Source: Silvimonas terrae (GTDB lineage: Bacteria; Pseudomonadota; Gammaproteobacteria; Burkholderiales; Chitinibacteraceae). Taken from it: DNA of 64,000 nt. The stretch is from NCBI RefSeq assembly GCF_014202765.1, contig NZ_JACHHN010000002.1, positions 558,001 to 622,000 on the forward strand, written 5' to 3'. The position numbers and the translations under genes are program-made. The notes under the pieces were generated by a model. It was given only the letters and a program-made list of their open reading frames with translations, was not told the DNA's origin and ran no database searches. Shown one piece after another: positions 37,270 through 47,361 of the stretch (positions within the stretch are counted from its first letter, which is position 1; the number at the start of each line of letters is the position of its first letter).

Positions 37270-37863
37270 ATGTCATCCTCCCCGGACACGCTTCGTCGCA
37301 CGCTCTTGACTGCGCTTGCAGTACTCCCACTCAACGGGGGTGCCGCAGCACATGACACCATGGGTGAGCAACGACGCACTGGATCGCGGAGCCTGGTGGC
37401 CTACTTTTCCCGCTCAGGAAACACACGGGTGGTGGCCGGGCTGATCCATCGCACGCTTCACACCGACCTGTTCGAGATTCGACCGGCCACGGCTTACCCC
37501 GAGGACTATCTGGAGACGGTCGAACAGGCGCGTCAGGAGCGCGATAGCGGTCGCGAGCGCCCGCTGGAAACCCGGGTTTCAAACATGTCGGACTACGACA
37601 CCGTATTCCTTGGCTTCCCCATCTGGGGTGAAACCGCGCCGCCGGTGATCCGCGCCTTCCTCTCTGCGCACGATCTGGCCGGGAAAGCGCTGACCCCCTT
37701 TATCACCCACGGCGGCTATGGGACAGGAAACAGCCTGGCCGTACTCGCCAGCCACGCACCGAAAGCCCGGCTAATCCCAGGATTTGTGATGGAGGCCGAT
37801 CAGGAACGGCGAACCATGAATCAAGTGAACGACTGGTTGAACGGCATCAAGATCAACAGCTAA
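37270..37863 (+). CDS. Exported flavodoxin-like protein
   Basis: 197 residues. The first 30 (TLRRTLLTALAVLPLNGGAA) look like an export signal with RR, and the mature part starts with the flavodoxin phosphate loop YFSRSGNTRVVA, followed by VFLGFPIWGETAPPVIRAFL, the loop near the flavin ring. So it is an FMN-binding flavodoxin likely placed in the periplasm, or an NADPH-dependent reductase partner for the aldo/keto reductases on both sides. It starts 16 bases after the first reductase gene. Confidence 0.87.
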   Translation: MSSSPDTLRRTLLTALAVLPLNGGAAAHDTMGEQRRTGSRSLVAYFSRSGNTRVVAGLIHRTLHTDLFEIRPATAYPEDYLETVEQARQERDSGRERPLETRVSNMSDYDTVFLGFPIWGETAPPVIRAFLSAHDLAGKALTPFITHGGYGTGNSLAVLASHAPKARLIPGFVMEADQERRTMNQVNDWLNGIKINS

Positions 37864-37916
37864 CCAACCTGTATTGCAGGCGGCTTTTTCCGGCCGGCAG
37901 AACCCATATCACCTTA

Positions 37917-39056
<1,140 letters not shown>

Positions 39057-39061
39057 TCAGC

Positions 39062-42058
39062 TTAAATCTCGGCCGTGGCCCTTGCCGCTTTTTCATACGC
39101 ATGGCGGAAGGTGTCGCTGCGGATCCAGGGCTCGGGGGCGCGACGCAACCTGACCGAATATTCGCCAAAGCGCTTGATGTGCCCTGACAAGTACGGACTG
39201 AGAAAGCTCAGGTCCTCAGGGCGGATCTCATGTCCTTCGGTTTTAAGTTGCTCCAGCAATCTGGTCATGTCTACAGCATTTTGAAGAATGAGCGAAGTGG
39301 CGATCAGATCATTATAGCGGAGCCGTTTTTGCTGTTCGTTTGGCTCGTTGACCGGAATGACATCACCTCCAAATGACAGCCACTTGGCAAACCCGTTGTA
39401 CGCTTCGGTTTTGTTGGTGCCGGCGGTAATGTCTTGCCGCAACTCCCGATCACCAATCCAGTCGAGCAGGAAGCAAGTTCTGACAATGCCGCCCAACTCC
39501 TGGGCCGCCGCATAGAGACGGTTGCGGCGACTGTACGAGCCCAGTTTGCGCAGTAGCACGGGGGACGAGATTTTTCCTGCGTGGATGGACAGGGCGACCT
39601 GCATCAGGTCCTGCCAATGCCTATGTACCAGGTCCCAATCCACCGTGCCGTCAAACAGGCGGCCGATATGTTTGTATTTCACGCCTTTATCAGGACGATA
39701 AAGCCGCAAGTTGCGCCAATTACGAATACGAGGCATCAGCTTGATGCCCAGCAGGTGAGTAAAAGCAAAGACGGTTGCAGACTGACCCTGAGTATCTGAA
39801 TGCACCGTATCGGCTTGCACACTCAATCCTGATTTTAGTAGCCCCTCAATGACATAGACCGCTTCCCATACGCCTGGTGGAATAAAGTGCCGAAACACCG
39901 CCACGTAGTTATTGGCCACATGCCGATATGCGACCGCCCCGACCTTGCGGTAGCGGAAGTGGTAGTCGACCAGCAAGTTCTGGTCATAGAAATCGTACTG
40001 AGTGCCGTCTGCTGCAACGGTTTTGCCGTCACCCCATGCGCCTGGCAAATCCAGACGCAGATACACTTCATTCAGAAGCCGGTGCGCAGCCTCAAGGTTG
40101 TCTACTGAAAAATGGCGCCTGTTGGTGTATGAGAGGGTATGGGCTGTAGTTCCGGCTTTGGCGATATGGCGCGCTGTCTGGGTCGGACCCAGATTGCAGC
40201 CCATGGCAAATACAGTCAGCAAATAACGCTCAGCAGGTTCCCGGAGCTTTTGTTCGTTGCCAGACAGAGGCCCGAAAAACCGTGTAAACGACAACCAATG
40301 CTCAATGTTGGCCAATACATCCAGCAAGTGCCGTTGCGGCATCCGCTGTACGAGAAGGTTTTGCAGCTTGATTGCCGATTCGGGAATCTCCCTTGCCAAA
40401 GTGCGACGAATAACTGGTTCGCCAGTTGCACCCCAGCTGACATCGTCCGCGCAGTCCGGAAATCGTTCGTCCAGCGCATTGGCCTTGTCGGTCAGCCAGC
40501 TTCGCAATTCATCAACAAACTCGTCGGCATTGGTGGGGAGCCCGATTTTTTCACAGTACGCAGGTAGTATCTGCTCGCATTGCTCCCACGGCAAAAGTTG
40601 CTTCCGGTAGTCCGCAAAATCCTCTGAACCGGCAATGCACAAGTCACCCGAGCGAAGGTCATCAGCCAGATGAGAGAAAACACATATCTCAAGTGTACGG
40701 CGATCAAGGCCGTGCCCCGTGCGGCTGAAAAGCAGTTTTCTCCAGCGCTCTGAGACAAAAGAGAGATCCAGAGACTCTTCGATGATTTCGATGCGGTGCC
40801 GATCCTGGTAAATCTTGATGATGTCCAATGCATCAAGGAGCGCAACATCCTGAGTGGTCGGTTCTACGCGCAGTAAATGCACAAGCCTGAAGAGAATGGA
40901 TCTATGACTTTTGTAAAAGGCCCAGATCCTGGGCAAATAGTTGAGTCCGCTGTTGGCTTGAATCTGCTCGCAGGTTTCAAGTAGTTCATCCGCGGACCCC
41001 TCCGAGACGTAATCGCGGATAGCGCGCCCTGCGCGCAAGTCGTCTGGTTCGTGTTTGATGATGCCAAGGACACCAGCGAAGGTGGCGGCAAGCCGTTCCA
41101 CTTTGTCCCGCTGGCGTAATTGGGCCTGCTCCAGATCCTCGCGAGCCCGTTTGTGAATACTGTAAACCCTTCGCATGAACATCTCGGCCAGTTGATCCCT
41201 GGCGCGGATCTGCATGCAATGAATGAGCGCCAACAGGAGGGTTAGCCGGCGCGGCTGCGCGCACTCCTTTAGTTCAGATACGTCATAGCTGTAGGCCTGT
41301 TCGGCTAGATGCCGGATTTTGGCATGCGGAATGTCATGGAACGCGTCTTCGACATCCCCCAGACTTTCCAGCCATTCCAAATGTTCAACCAGCATTTCGA
41401 GGTGTTTTTTGGTTGGCTTCCGGGCGGACCGCTTCAGTGTGTTGTAGGTGTTTTGGCGGTTTTCGTAATTGCCACCTTCAAGCAGATGGCTTAGCGCCTG
41501 AATATGTGGCAACGAGATGCGTTCCAGAACAGTAGCGTAGAGTTCTGATTGCGAGCGGGCATGGGCCTTTTCCGCAATTTCATCCAGGGTTGAGAAGGCG
41601 GGGAGCTCATATTTTTGCTCGATCAACCCATCAACGACCCCATTAATGATGTCCAGCTTTTGATCCATAAGCCGAGCTGCGCCTATGGCCAGCTGTTCTG
41701 CAAGCGCGGTTGACGCGCCGCCGTGGGCGGGGTGCAAGCCTAGCCACTCACGCACCATCTTCATTTGCCGGTACAGCGTATTGTTTCCTGAGTAGCTCAG
41801 ATTAATCCGCTCACCGTAACCCAGCACCCCACGAATGTGAGAAACGATCTGAGTTGGTATTTTTTCCACCGAAGGGAAGTAGTGAAGCTGTTGGCAGCAC
41901 TTCAGAAGTGTAGCCAGCCCAAGGCGCAACGGCAGGGATGTGCTGCTTTTCTTGATCCAGGCGATCTCTTCCTCGGACGGGGTAAAAAAGCGAGTTAGCT
42001 CCTGGGTGCTATAGGAAGGTGCGAGGGCGGGGTAAGCGGTGCGACCAACTGAAGCCAT
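39062..42058 (-). CDS. tnpA: Tn3-family transposase TnpA
   Basis: A 998-aa protein of full family length. The N-terminus LAPSYSTQELTRFFTPSEEE is the DUF4158-type DNA-binding part. In the catalytic part an Asp lies in VAADGTQYDFY (about residue 683), another in TVHSDTQGQSATVFAF (about 753), and Glu in TNKTEAYNGFAKWLSFGGDV (about 886), the DDE set of the family. It cuts at the terminal repeats and duplicates five bases of target. It ends the element at the right side, reading inward, about 90 bases from the right repeat. No frameshift is visible, so it is probably active. Confidence 0.97.
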   Translation of the reverse strand: MASVGRTAYPALAPSYSTQELTRFFTPSEEEIAWIKKSSTSLPLRLGLATLLKCCQQLHYFPSVEKIPTQIVSHIRGVLGYGERINLSYSGNNTLYRQMKMVREWLGLHPAHGGASTALAEQLAIGAARLMDQKLDIINGVVDGLIEQKYELPAFSTLDEIAEKAHARSQSELYATVLERISLPHIQALSHLLEGGNYENRQNTYNTLKRSARKPTKKHLEMLVEHLEWLESLGDVEDAFHDIPHAKIRHLAEQAYSYDVSELKECAQPRRLTLLLALIHCMQIRARDQLAEMFMRRVYSIHKRAREDLEQAQLRQRDKVERLAATFAGVLGIIKHEPDDLRAGRAIRDYVSEGSADELLETCEQIQANSGLNYLPRIWAFYKSHRSILFRLVHLLRVEPTTQDVALLDALDIIKIYQDRHRIEIIEESLDLSFVSERWRKLLFSRTGHGLDRRTLEICVFSHLADDLRSGDLCIAGSEDFADYRKQLLPWEQCEQILPAYCEKIGLPTNADEFVDELRSWLTDKANALDERFPDCADDVSWGATGEPVIRRTLAREIPESAIKLQNLLVQRMPQRHLLDVLANIEHWLSFTRFFGPLSGNEQKLREPAERYLLTVFAMGCNLGPTQTARHIAKAGTTAHTLSYTNRRHFSVDNLEAAHRLLNEVYLRLDLPGAWGDGKTVAADGTQYDFYDQNLLVDYHFRYRKVGAVAYRHVANNYVAVFRHFIPPGVWEAVYVIEGLLKSGLSVQADTVHSDTQGQSATVFAFTHLLGIKLMPRIRNWRNLRLYRPDKGVKYKHIGRLFDGTVDWDLVHRHWQDLMQVALSIHAGKISSPVLLRKLGSYSRRNRLYAAAQELGGIVRTCFLLDWIGDRELRQDITAGTNKTEAYNGFAKWLSFGGDVIPVNEPNEQQKRLRYNDLIATSLILQNAVDMTRLLEQLKTEGHEIRPEDLSFLSPYLSGHIKRFGEYSVRLRRAPEPWIRSDTFRHAYEKAARATAEI

Positions 42059-42147
42059 GCTGCCTCCGGTTTGAAGTAAGGGCAGCGTAGCAGATTGCCA
42101 GAGACTTTGAATTTCAGTTCAATGAAATCATGTGGTTAGCGCTCGAA

Positions 42148-42181
42148 TGGGTAAAATTCCGCCACATCCCGGCATGACCCC
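42148..42181 (-). repeat. Right terminal inverted repeat of the transposon
   Basis: The complement of the left end with two mismatches in 34 bases; it ends in CCCC at 42181, directly followed by the TGCAG duplication. The bases between it and tnpA hold a possible promoter but nothing else. Confidence 0.93.
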
Positions 42182-42186
42182 TGCAG
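42182..42186 (+). repeat. Target-site duplication TGCAG, right copy
   Basis: Identical to 20291-20295 and directly beside the right terminal repeat. Confidence 0.95.
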
Positions 42187-42796
42187 CGGCGCCGATCTGG
42201 AAAGCCTGAACGCCTTTACCGGCATGGTGACCGATCCGGCCTTGCTGACGCTGGACCTGACCGAAATCTATTCCCGTGATGCCACGGGCCAGAAAATCGG
42301 CGCGCTTTCCACCGCGTCCGGCGTGTCCGCTGTGGTGCTGGAAGTGGACATCGCCGCCACTGCCGTGGCGCCGACGCTCGCGCTGTTTGCCATTGAATCG
42401 GCGCCGCAAGCGCTGTCTGTGGTCAACAAGCTGATTCGCTACTCCACCAACATCGGCGCGGCGGGCAAGTTCGCCCTGACCATCCCGTTTGGTGTGGTCG
42501 GCGGCTCCATGCTCAAGCGTTTGTGGATCAAGTCGGCCAACCTGACCGCGCTGGAAATCAAGGGCAACGGTCTGACCATCCACGACAGCACCAAGGCGTC
42601 TAACGAGTTCTGGCAGAAAGAGAACCGCAAGACCCCGCAAACCGGCTGGTATGTGGTCGATTTCGTGGTTGATAACAACCAGGAAGACCACCTGAACACC
42701 ACGGCGCTGGCCTCCATGGAAATCAACGGCACGTTTAGTGCGGCGGAATCCGTCGTCTATTTCGGGGAATACACCGACCTGCTGGGCAACCTGTAA
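42187..42796 (+). pseudogene. Major capsid protein gene, 3' part
   Basis: The remaining 202 codons of the broken capsid gene, in the same frame as the 5' part once the transposon and one TGCAG are removed. The region is rich in beta-type residues (KFALTIPFGVVGGSMLKRLW, GWYVVDFVVDNNQEDHL) and has the length expected for two jelly-roll domains when joined. An ATG at 42224 could produce a truncated product without the first jelly-roll strands, which is unlikely to form a shell. Followed after 12 bases by the next structural gene. Confidence 0.75.
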
Positions 42797-42808
42797 CAAG
42801 GGGGCGCC

Positions 42809-43087
42809 ATGGATGAAAACGGAAACCCGGTAACCAGTGGCCGCCAGTCTGCGGACTGGACCGACACGCTCATGAATGTGCTGGGCGGGCTGGGTAGCAC
42901 CTACCTGAAAGGCAAGTACGGCCAGAACGACACGCAATACGTGGTCGGCCAGGACGGCAAGCTGTATCCGGCAGGTGTGCCGACAACCATCGTCGGCAAT
43001 ACCGGCACCAGCACCGGCAGCACCATGACCATTGTGGTTGTGGTGGCCGTGGTTGGCGTGCTGGCTCTGGTTCTGCTCAAGGACTGA
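42809..43087 (+). CDS. Virion membrane protein, 92 aa
   Basis: A polar, Gly/Thr-rich N-terminal part followed by one C-terminal membrane span (TIVVVVAVVGVLALVLL) and a short KD tail. PM2-type virions contain several such one-span proteins in the internal membrane. It follows the capsid gene directly and has a GGGGG ribosome site. Unique family; role inferred from place and shape. Confidence 0.75.
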   Translation: MDENGNPVTSGRQSADWTDTLMNVLGGLGSTYLKGKYGQNDTQYVVGQDGKLYPAGVPTTIVGNTGTSTGSTMTIVVVVAVVGVLALVLLKD

Positions 43088-43088
43088 T

Positions 43089-43382
43089 ATGGACCCAACA
43101 CTCGCGGCAGGTTTGATCAGCGGTATTGGCAGCGCGGCGGGCGGTGGCCCGTCCTCCGCGCAAAGCTCCATGTCGTCCACGCTCAATCACTCGTTTGGTG
43201 ACAACTGGGCAGTGAATTTCAGTGGCACGCAAACCACGGCACAGACCTCTGGCATTCCCGGTTCTTCGGATTCGGGCGGCATGGGTTCGCTGGGCGCTTC
43301 GCTCATGTCCCCGATGAACATTGCGCTGATTGGTGGCGCTCTGGTGCTGGTCGTCGTGCTGGCCAAGAAGTTCAAGAAATGA
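43089..43382 (+). CDS. Virion membrane protein, 97 aa
   Basis: A Gly/Ser-rich N-terminal part (SGIGSAAGGGPSSAQSSMSS), then a C-terminal span (MNIALIGGALVLVVVLA) with a KKFKK tail. The start at 43089 overlaps the previous stop (TGATATG spacing of two bases) and the stop overlaps the next start (ATGA). Same plan as the 92-aa protein before it, so both probably sit in the virion membrane. Confidence 0.72.
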   Translation: MDPTLAAGLISGIGSAAGGGPSSAQSSMSSTLNHSFGDNWAVNFSGTQTTAQTSGIPGSSDSGGMGSLGASLMSPMNIALIGGALVLVVVLAKKFKK

Positions 43383-43777
43383 AACTGATCTGCAAGCGGG
43401 AGGACTGGTCCGAGTGGCACGCGCAACAACTGGCGCGCTCGGTTGGTGATGACCCGCTGTGCGATCTGGCGTTGTATCGCGGCATGGTTGAGGACGGCTC
43501 CGCCAATCTCTACACATTTCGCGACGCTCAAAACAATCCGGTCGCCTGCTACCTGCTCACGGTTGAGCGCTACGGCAGCAAGCGGGAGGCCGTGATTGTC
43601 GCGGCGGCCAGCGTAGGGCAGGGGCTCACTACCCCCGTTCTGGAACACATCAAGGCGCAATGCGTCGGGTGCGATTCCATCCGGGCACACACGTGGCGGC
43701 CCGGCATGGTGAAGCGATTAAAAGAGGCCGGATTCATGCCGGCTGAAACGGTTCTGAGGTGGACCAATGGGAAGTAG
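43379..43777 (+). CDS. Phage protein of 132 aa, GNAT-like pattern
   Basis: A soluble protein with NPVACYLLTVERYGSKREAV ... LEHIKAQCVGCDSIRAHTWR ... KRLKEAGFMPAETVLRW, the strand-helix order and the typical ending (KEAGF) of GNAT-fold proteins. The acetyl-CoA loop is not clearly kept, so it may be a structural relative. The gene overlaps both neighbours (ATGA before, 11 bases after), which places it in the structural operon. Confidence 0.6.
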   Translation: MKLICKREDWSEWHAQQLARSVGDDPLCDLALYRGMVEDGSANLYTFRDAQNNPVACYLLTVERYGSKREAVIVAAASVGQGLTTPVLEHIKAQCVGCDSIRAHTWRPGMVKRLKEAGFMPAETVLRWTNGK

Positions 43778-44258
43778 TAGCAGCAACAAAACGTCGAACA
43801 CGGCAACGAGCGTTGACCGCCGACAGGCTTTGCAGGACTCCATCGGCGTCAGCGGCGATAACAGTTCTATCGACCTGAGTAACCGCAGCACCAACAACAT
43901 TGATGCCAGCGATCACAGCATCACTCAGAACATTACAACCGACGGCGGCGCCATCGCCTCGGCGGCGGCCACGGCGCAAGCCGCCATTGCTGCCAACAAG
44001 GACGCGTTTACGTCCTTCGGTAACAACCTGCTGGATTCGCAGAAAAACGCCCTGGACTTCGGCGTGCATGTGACGGATTCGGCTTTTGATGCGGTAAAGG
44101 CAAGCAACGACAGCACGGCAGACATTGCCCGCATCGCCATGGCCAACAACGCGGACGCATGGAACAACGCCAAGACCGGTAACGGGCTGGGCGATCTCAA
44201 ATACGTGCTGTACGCCTTCGCGGGCGTGTTCGCACTGATGATGTGGAAAAGGGGTTAA
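43767..44258 (+). CDS. Phage structural protein with C-terminal membrane span, 163 aa
   Basis: The N-terminal 60 residues are Ser/Asn/Thr-rich, the middle is helical and Ala-rich (AIASAAATAQAAIAANKDAF), and a span near the C-terminus (LKYVLYAFAGVFALMMW) ends with KRG. No family recognised. Likely a membrane-anchored virion protein, perhaps at the vertices. Confidence 0.7.
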   Translation: MGSSSSNKTSNTATSVDRRQALQDSIGVSGDNSSIDLSNRSTNNIDASDHSITQNITTDGGAIASAAATAQAAIAANKDAFTSFGNNLLDSQKNALDFGVHVTDSAFDAVKASNDSTADIARIAMANNADAWNNAKTGNGLGDLKYVLYAFAGVFALMMWKRG

Positions 44259-44261
44259 GCG

Positions 44262-44834
44262 ATGCAGACATTGCGCCAGTCGTTCACCACGGGCGGCACC
44301 TGGAATCAGGCCACGTTTGCCCGCCTGTTTGTGCTGATCGATACACCCAACCCCATCAACGTCCGCCTGTACAACACGGGCGGAAAAATGATCTACGAGG
44401 CAACCGGCGTAGAAGCGGGTTTCTACACCGTGCCGGAAGAAAATTTCGCCCGGTTTGAGATCGATAACGCCTATGCGGGCGGCTCGGTCAAGGTGGGCGT
44501 CAGCCAGTCTGACAAGGCCGGTTACAACCGCGTCGGTGGCAAGATCGACGCCAAGATGATCGGCGCCACATCGGTGGTAAACGTGCCTTTCAAAACGGTC
44601 GGCACGACAGAAACCGCGCTGGCGGCGGCCAATCAGGGCCGGGCCTCGCTGCGTATCTGGAACAACAGCAGCAGTGACGTGTTTATCGGTGCGCCCGGCC
44701 TGAACATCAATGATGCCGCCATCAAGCTGGCACCGGGCGGCCTCTGGATCGAAACCGATGCGCCCGGCGCGGCATGGGTGGCGCTTGTTGCTGCTGGCAC
44801 TGCGCCCGTCAAGGTGCAGGAAATCATCTGGTAA
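44262..44834 (+). CDS. Phage structural protein, 190 aa (unknown)
   Basis: A beta-rich, soluble protein with no span. The segments FARLFVLIDTPNPINVRLYN and WNNSSSDVFIGAPGLNINDA suggest two small beta domains, as in penton or spike-base proteins. It lies directly before the collar-domain gene (three bases between). Function is inferred from context only. Confidence 0.68.
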   Translation: MQTLRQSFTTGGTWNQATFARLFVLIDTPNPINVRLYNTGGKMIYEATGVEAGFYTVPEENFARFEIDNAYAGGSVKVGVSQSDKAGYNRVGGKIDAKMIGATSVVNVPFKTVGTTETALAAANQGRASLRIWNNSSSDVFIGAPGLNINDAAIKLAPGGLWIETDAPGAAWVALVAAGTAPVKVQEIIW

Positions 44835-44837
44835 CGC

Positions 44838-45359
44838 ATGCGCCGCCGCACGCACATCCTCAATAGCCCGATCAATGGATCGGTCAACAGCTACGGAAGC
44901 CAAAGGCGAAAGATGGCCGGAGAAATCATTTATCACGCGGGCAACCTGCCGCCAGCCGGCGCACTGGTCGCCAATGGTCAACGGGTCAGCCAGACCACCT
45001 ATGCGGCGCTGTATAGCGCAATCGGCTTTATCCATGGCCCGAATCTTGGTGACGGGACATTCCCGGTTCCTGATCTGCGCGGCGAATTCGTGCGCGGCAC
45101 TGACTTGGGCCGCGACGTGGATTCAGGCCGGGTTATGGGCTCGCATCAGGGCGCAACTGCCTTCGGCAAGTATCTGGAGCGTGACGCATCGGTGGGCGCA
45201 AAGATCACCATTCTCAACGGCGAAAGCGCCGGCGACAGCACGTCCGATCACGGTTTGACCACGACGGCCCTGTCTGGCGCCAGCAATACGTCTATCGACT
45301 CGCCGCTGCTTGAGGTCCGCCCGCGCAACGTCGCGCTGCTGCCCTGCATCGTTTACTAA
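44838..45359 (+). CDS. Collar-domain (spike/receptor-binding) protein, 173 aa
   Basis: The central region shows the phage tail-collar pattern: GNLPPAGALVANGQRVSQTT, GDGTFPVPDLRGEFVRG and the final RPRNVALLPCIVY, seen in many receptor-binding fibres. In a tailless phage this is likely the vertex spike (counterpart of PM2 P1). The first 25 residues before MAGEIIYHAG may be a vertex anchor or not translated, since a second ATG lies at 44913. Confidence 0.78.
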   Translation: MRRRTHILNSPINGSVNSYGSQRRKMAGEIIYHAGNLPPAGALVANGQRVSQTTYAALYSAIGFIHGPNLGDGTFPVPDLRGEFVRGTDLGRDVDSGRVMGSHQGATAFGKYLERDASVGAKITILNGESAGDSTSDHGLTTTALSGASNTSIDSPLLEVRPRNVALLPCIVY

Positions 45360-45368
45360 GGATTCGAC

Positions 45369-45584
45369 ATGCCAAAGATTTATACGAAAACCTGCTTTTC
45401 CTACAACCCGGCCAGCGGTGAATTCCAGGGCGAAACCATCGCATACCTTGATCCGTCCACGCCCGGCCAATACAACCTGCCGGCGTCCGCGACTTGGGCG
45501 GACCCGTACGAATTGGGTGATTGGGGCGGCCAGTGGCCGGTTTGGCAGGGTGACCGCTGGGCGCTGGTGCTGGTGGCGCAGTAA
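45369..45584 (+). CDS. Small phage protein, 71 aa, fibre-assembly-like
   Basis: A Trp/Tyr-rich protein (WADPYELGDWGGQWPVWQGD). Its position directly after the collar-domain gene and its composition resemble small fibre-assembly or fibre-tip proteins. It overlaps the next start by one base (TAATG). Family not certain. Confidence 0.62.
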   Translation: MPKIYTKTCFSYNPASGEFQGETIAYLDPSTPGQYNLPASATWADPYELGDWGGQWPVWQGDRWALVLVAQ

Positions 45585-46225
45585 TGGCGATCAACACCAC
45601 GCGGCTGGCCGTGCTGGCAGCGGCGGGGTTGGGTATCTGGTGGGTGCTCCAGATCCGCACGCAAAGCGCGGGCGAAAGCCAGGACGAAAACGGCTTTTTC
45701 ATTCCCGATGTGTTCGGGTTCATCAAGACGGGGCTGACCAGTGTCGGCAACGCAATCAGCGACATGACCGACATGGCAAATAGCGACTTTAAAACGAGCC
45801 TCACGCAAGGCCGTGGAAATCAATACGCCTCCGCATTGGAAGCGATCAACAGCAAATATGGAATGCCGCCATACCTGCTTTCACGCATCGCATATCAGGA
45901 AAGCCGGTTCAGGGATGACATTGTGTCGGGCAAGACGAAATCCAGTGCTGGCGCAGCCGGGATGTTCCAGTTAATGCCCATGCACTGGAAATACGTTGAT
46001 CCCTACAACTGGCAGGCGGCGGGTGACTACGCAGCGAAAAACATGCTTTGCGTGTTCTACAAGCAGTTTGGCAATAGCTGGGTGAATGCCATTGCGGCAT
46101 ACAACGGCTATCCGTCGGTATTGAAAAGCTGGAACAAAAACGGGCGTGTGGTGCTGGATGAACTGGCCACACAAACTCAGGAATATGTGGCCAGTGTGAT
46201 TGCAGATTTGGGCTGGGATTACTGA
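45584..46225 (+). CDS. Membrane-anchored lytic transglycosylase (SLT)
   Basis: 213 residues: an N-terminal span (about 6-22), then an SLT domain with the catalytic Glu106 in IAYQESRFR, SAGAAGMFQLMP (about 121-132) and AYNGYP. This is the goose-lysozyme/SLT arrangement. The enzyme cuts peptidoglycan during entry or exit; PM2 P7 is a virion membrane protein of the same class. The N-terminal span fits a place in the virion membrane. It overlaps the convergent 46219 gene by seven bases. Confidence 0.88.
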   Translation: MAINTTRLAVLAAAGLGIWWVLQIRTQSAGESQDENGFFIPDVFGFIKTGLTSVGNAISDMTDMANSDFKTSLTQGRGNQYASALEAINSKYGMPPYLLSRIAYQESRFRDDIVSGKTKSSAGAAGMFQLMPMHWKYVDPYNWQAAGDYAAKNMLCVFYKQFGNSWVNAIAAYNGYPSVLKSWNKNGRVVLDELATQTQEYVASVIADLGWDY

Positions 46226-46620
46226 GCGAAGCGAGTTAGTTGCTGGACTCTGGTATTGCGCGAATTTGCCTCACACAGCAGCACAGCTTCACCGGCGCCG
46301 CTACCTGACGACCACGCCGCTCCAGTGAGCGTTTCGCAATCCAACTGAACAAGTTTTTCGTAGGTTGCAGCAGATTTCGCAACCGGATCAGAGAGAGAAA
46401 ACAGCTTTTTGCTCTGCGGAAGTTGCTTCAAAAGATTCCGCTGTTCATCAGAGAGCTGCGTGATTGCTTTCTTTTCATCGGCAATAACGCCAAGCAGGCA
46501 CTTTTCGACGTCCACATGAAAAGAGAGCTTTTGGCACTCTGCGATTGGCTGGGAAAAATCGCTGGCAAAACCGGTTGCAGCAGCAGTGGACAAGAGCAGG
46601 GCGGTGACAAGTTTTTTCAT
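46219..46620 (-). CDS. Secreted LprI-like (lysozyme inhibitor-like) protein, minus-strand prophage cargo
   Basis: From the ATG at 46620 it has 133 residues: signal peptide (MKKLVTALLLSTAAATGFAS), then a four-Cys helical domain with KLVQLDCETLTGAAWSSGSG and EAVLLCEANSRNTRVQQL. The end resembles the DUF1311/LprI pattern, where an acidic-Cys segment is followed by a Gly/Ser stretch, Cys and a final TxxRxxxL. LprI proteins inhibit lysozyme; here the gene faces a phage transglycosylase gene. It is opposite to the phage operon and probably expressed in the lysogen. The family match is moderate. Confidence 0.6.
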   Translation of the reverse strand: MKKLVTALLLSTAAATGFASDFSQPIAECQKLSFHVDVEKCLLGVIADEKKAITQLSDEQRNLLKQLPQSKKLFSLSDPVAKSAATYEKLVQLDCETLTGAAWSSGSGAGEAVLLCEANSRNTRVQQLTRFAQ

Positions 46621-46701
46621 TTTTATAGTCCGGGGTGTGTTTGCGCGAAGCATAGCACGCCGGAAAAACGGTAAGGGGCAGGTGTGGTGTTTCTCACGGC
46701 C

Positions 46702-47151
46702 ATGAAAAACAAGTACGTCTGGTACGGCGCGGGCGGCCTTTTGCTGCTGTTGTGGCTCAAGGCGCAAGCCAGTGGCAAATCCATGGTGACCGAAGCCGCA
46801 ATCACCATCGGCGGGGCTGTGGCTGACGTTGCCGTGGCAACCGGTCAGGACTTGTACGACGCGGCAAAGCCGATTGTTGAGTATCCGCTAGCGGCGGCCA
46901 GATCGGCAGCGCAAACAGAGTTCATTGGTGATGTCTGGGGCGTGGCCGGCGTCATTCCGCAAGGGCCGGTTGAGGAAGCCATCATTCTGGATTACATGCC
47001 GACCGGGCAACTGGTGATGGATGGCCTGCCGCTGCTGGGTACGTATGTGGGTGTAAAGGCGATGCTGGCCGGTCGGGCCGTGCATCAATATCGCCAGGCG
47101 GTCGGCATTGAGCCCAAAGACCCGCCCGGCTTTCTGTCGAAGCTGTTTTAA
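46702..47151 (+). CDS. Phage membrane protein, 149 aa
   Basis: From the ATG at 46702 the protein starts with a span (YVWYGAGGLLLLLWLKAQA) and continues with a helical, Ala-rich part that contains a second hydrophobic segment (AAITIGGAVADVAVATG). The family is unknown. It resumes the plus-strand operon after the LprI-like cargo gene. Confidence 0.68.
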   Translation: MKNKYVWYGAGGLLLLLWLKAQASGKSMVTEAAITIGGAVADVAVATGQDLYDAAKPIVEYPLAAARSAAQTEFIGDVWGVAGVIPQGPVEEAIILDYMPTGQLVMDGLPLLGTYVGVKAMLAGRAVHQYRQAVGIEPKDPPGFLSKLF

Positions 47152-47160
47152 GGGGAAACA

Positions 47161-47361
47161 ATGAGTAGCAAAATCGAAGCGCTGTTGCGCCGTTTCAAAG
47201 AGCCGTCCACTTGGGCGGGCATTGCCGCGCTGGGTGCGCTTGCTGGCGTCAATCCGGCTGCACTGACTCAGATCGGCACGGCTGGTCCTGCGGTGGCCGC
47301 TCTGCTGGCTATCTTTCTTCCGGAAGCCAAGCACGCGCCGCAAGACGCATCGGTGGAATAA
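47161..47361 (+). CDS. Small holin-like membrane protein, 66 aa
   Basis: Begins with a basic helical stretch (IEALLRRFKEPSTWAGIAAL), followed by two hydrophobic segments separated by a Pro/Gly turn (GALAGVNPAAL, AGPAVAALLAIFLPEAK). The size and two-span plan match small phage holins, and the PEA-K end is common in holin-type pfam members. It has an AGGGG ribosome site and overlaps the next start (TAATG). Confidence 0.65.
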   Translation: MSSKIEALLRRFKEPSTWAGIAALGALAGVNPAALTQIGTAGPAVAALLAIFLPEAKHAPQDASVE

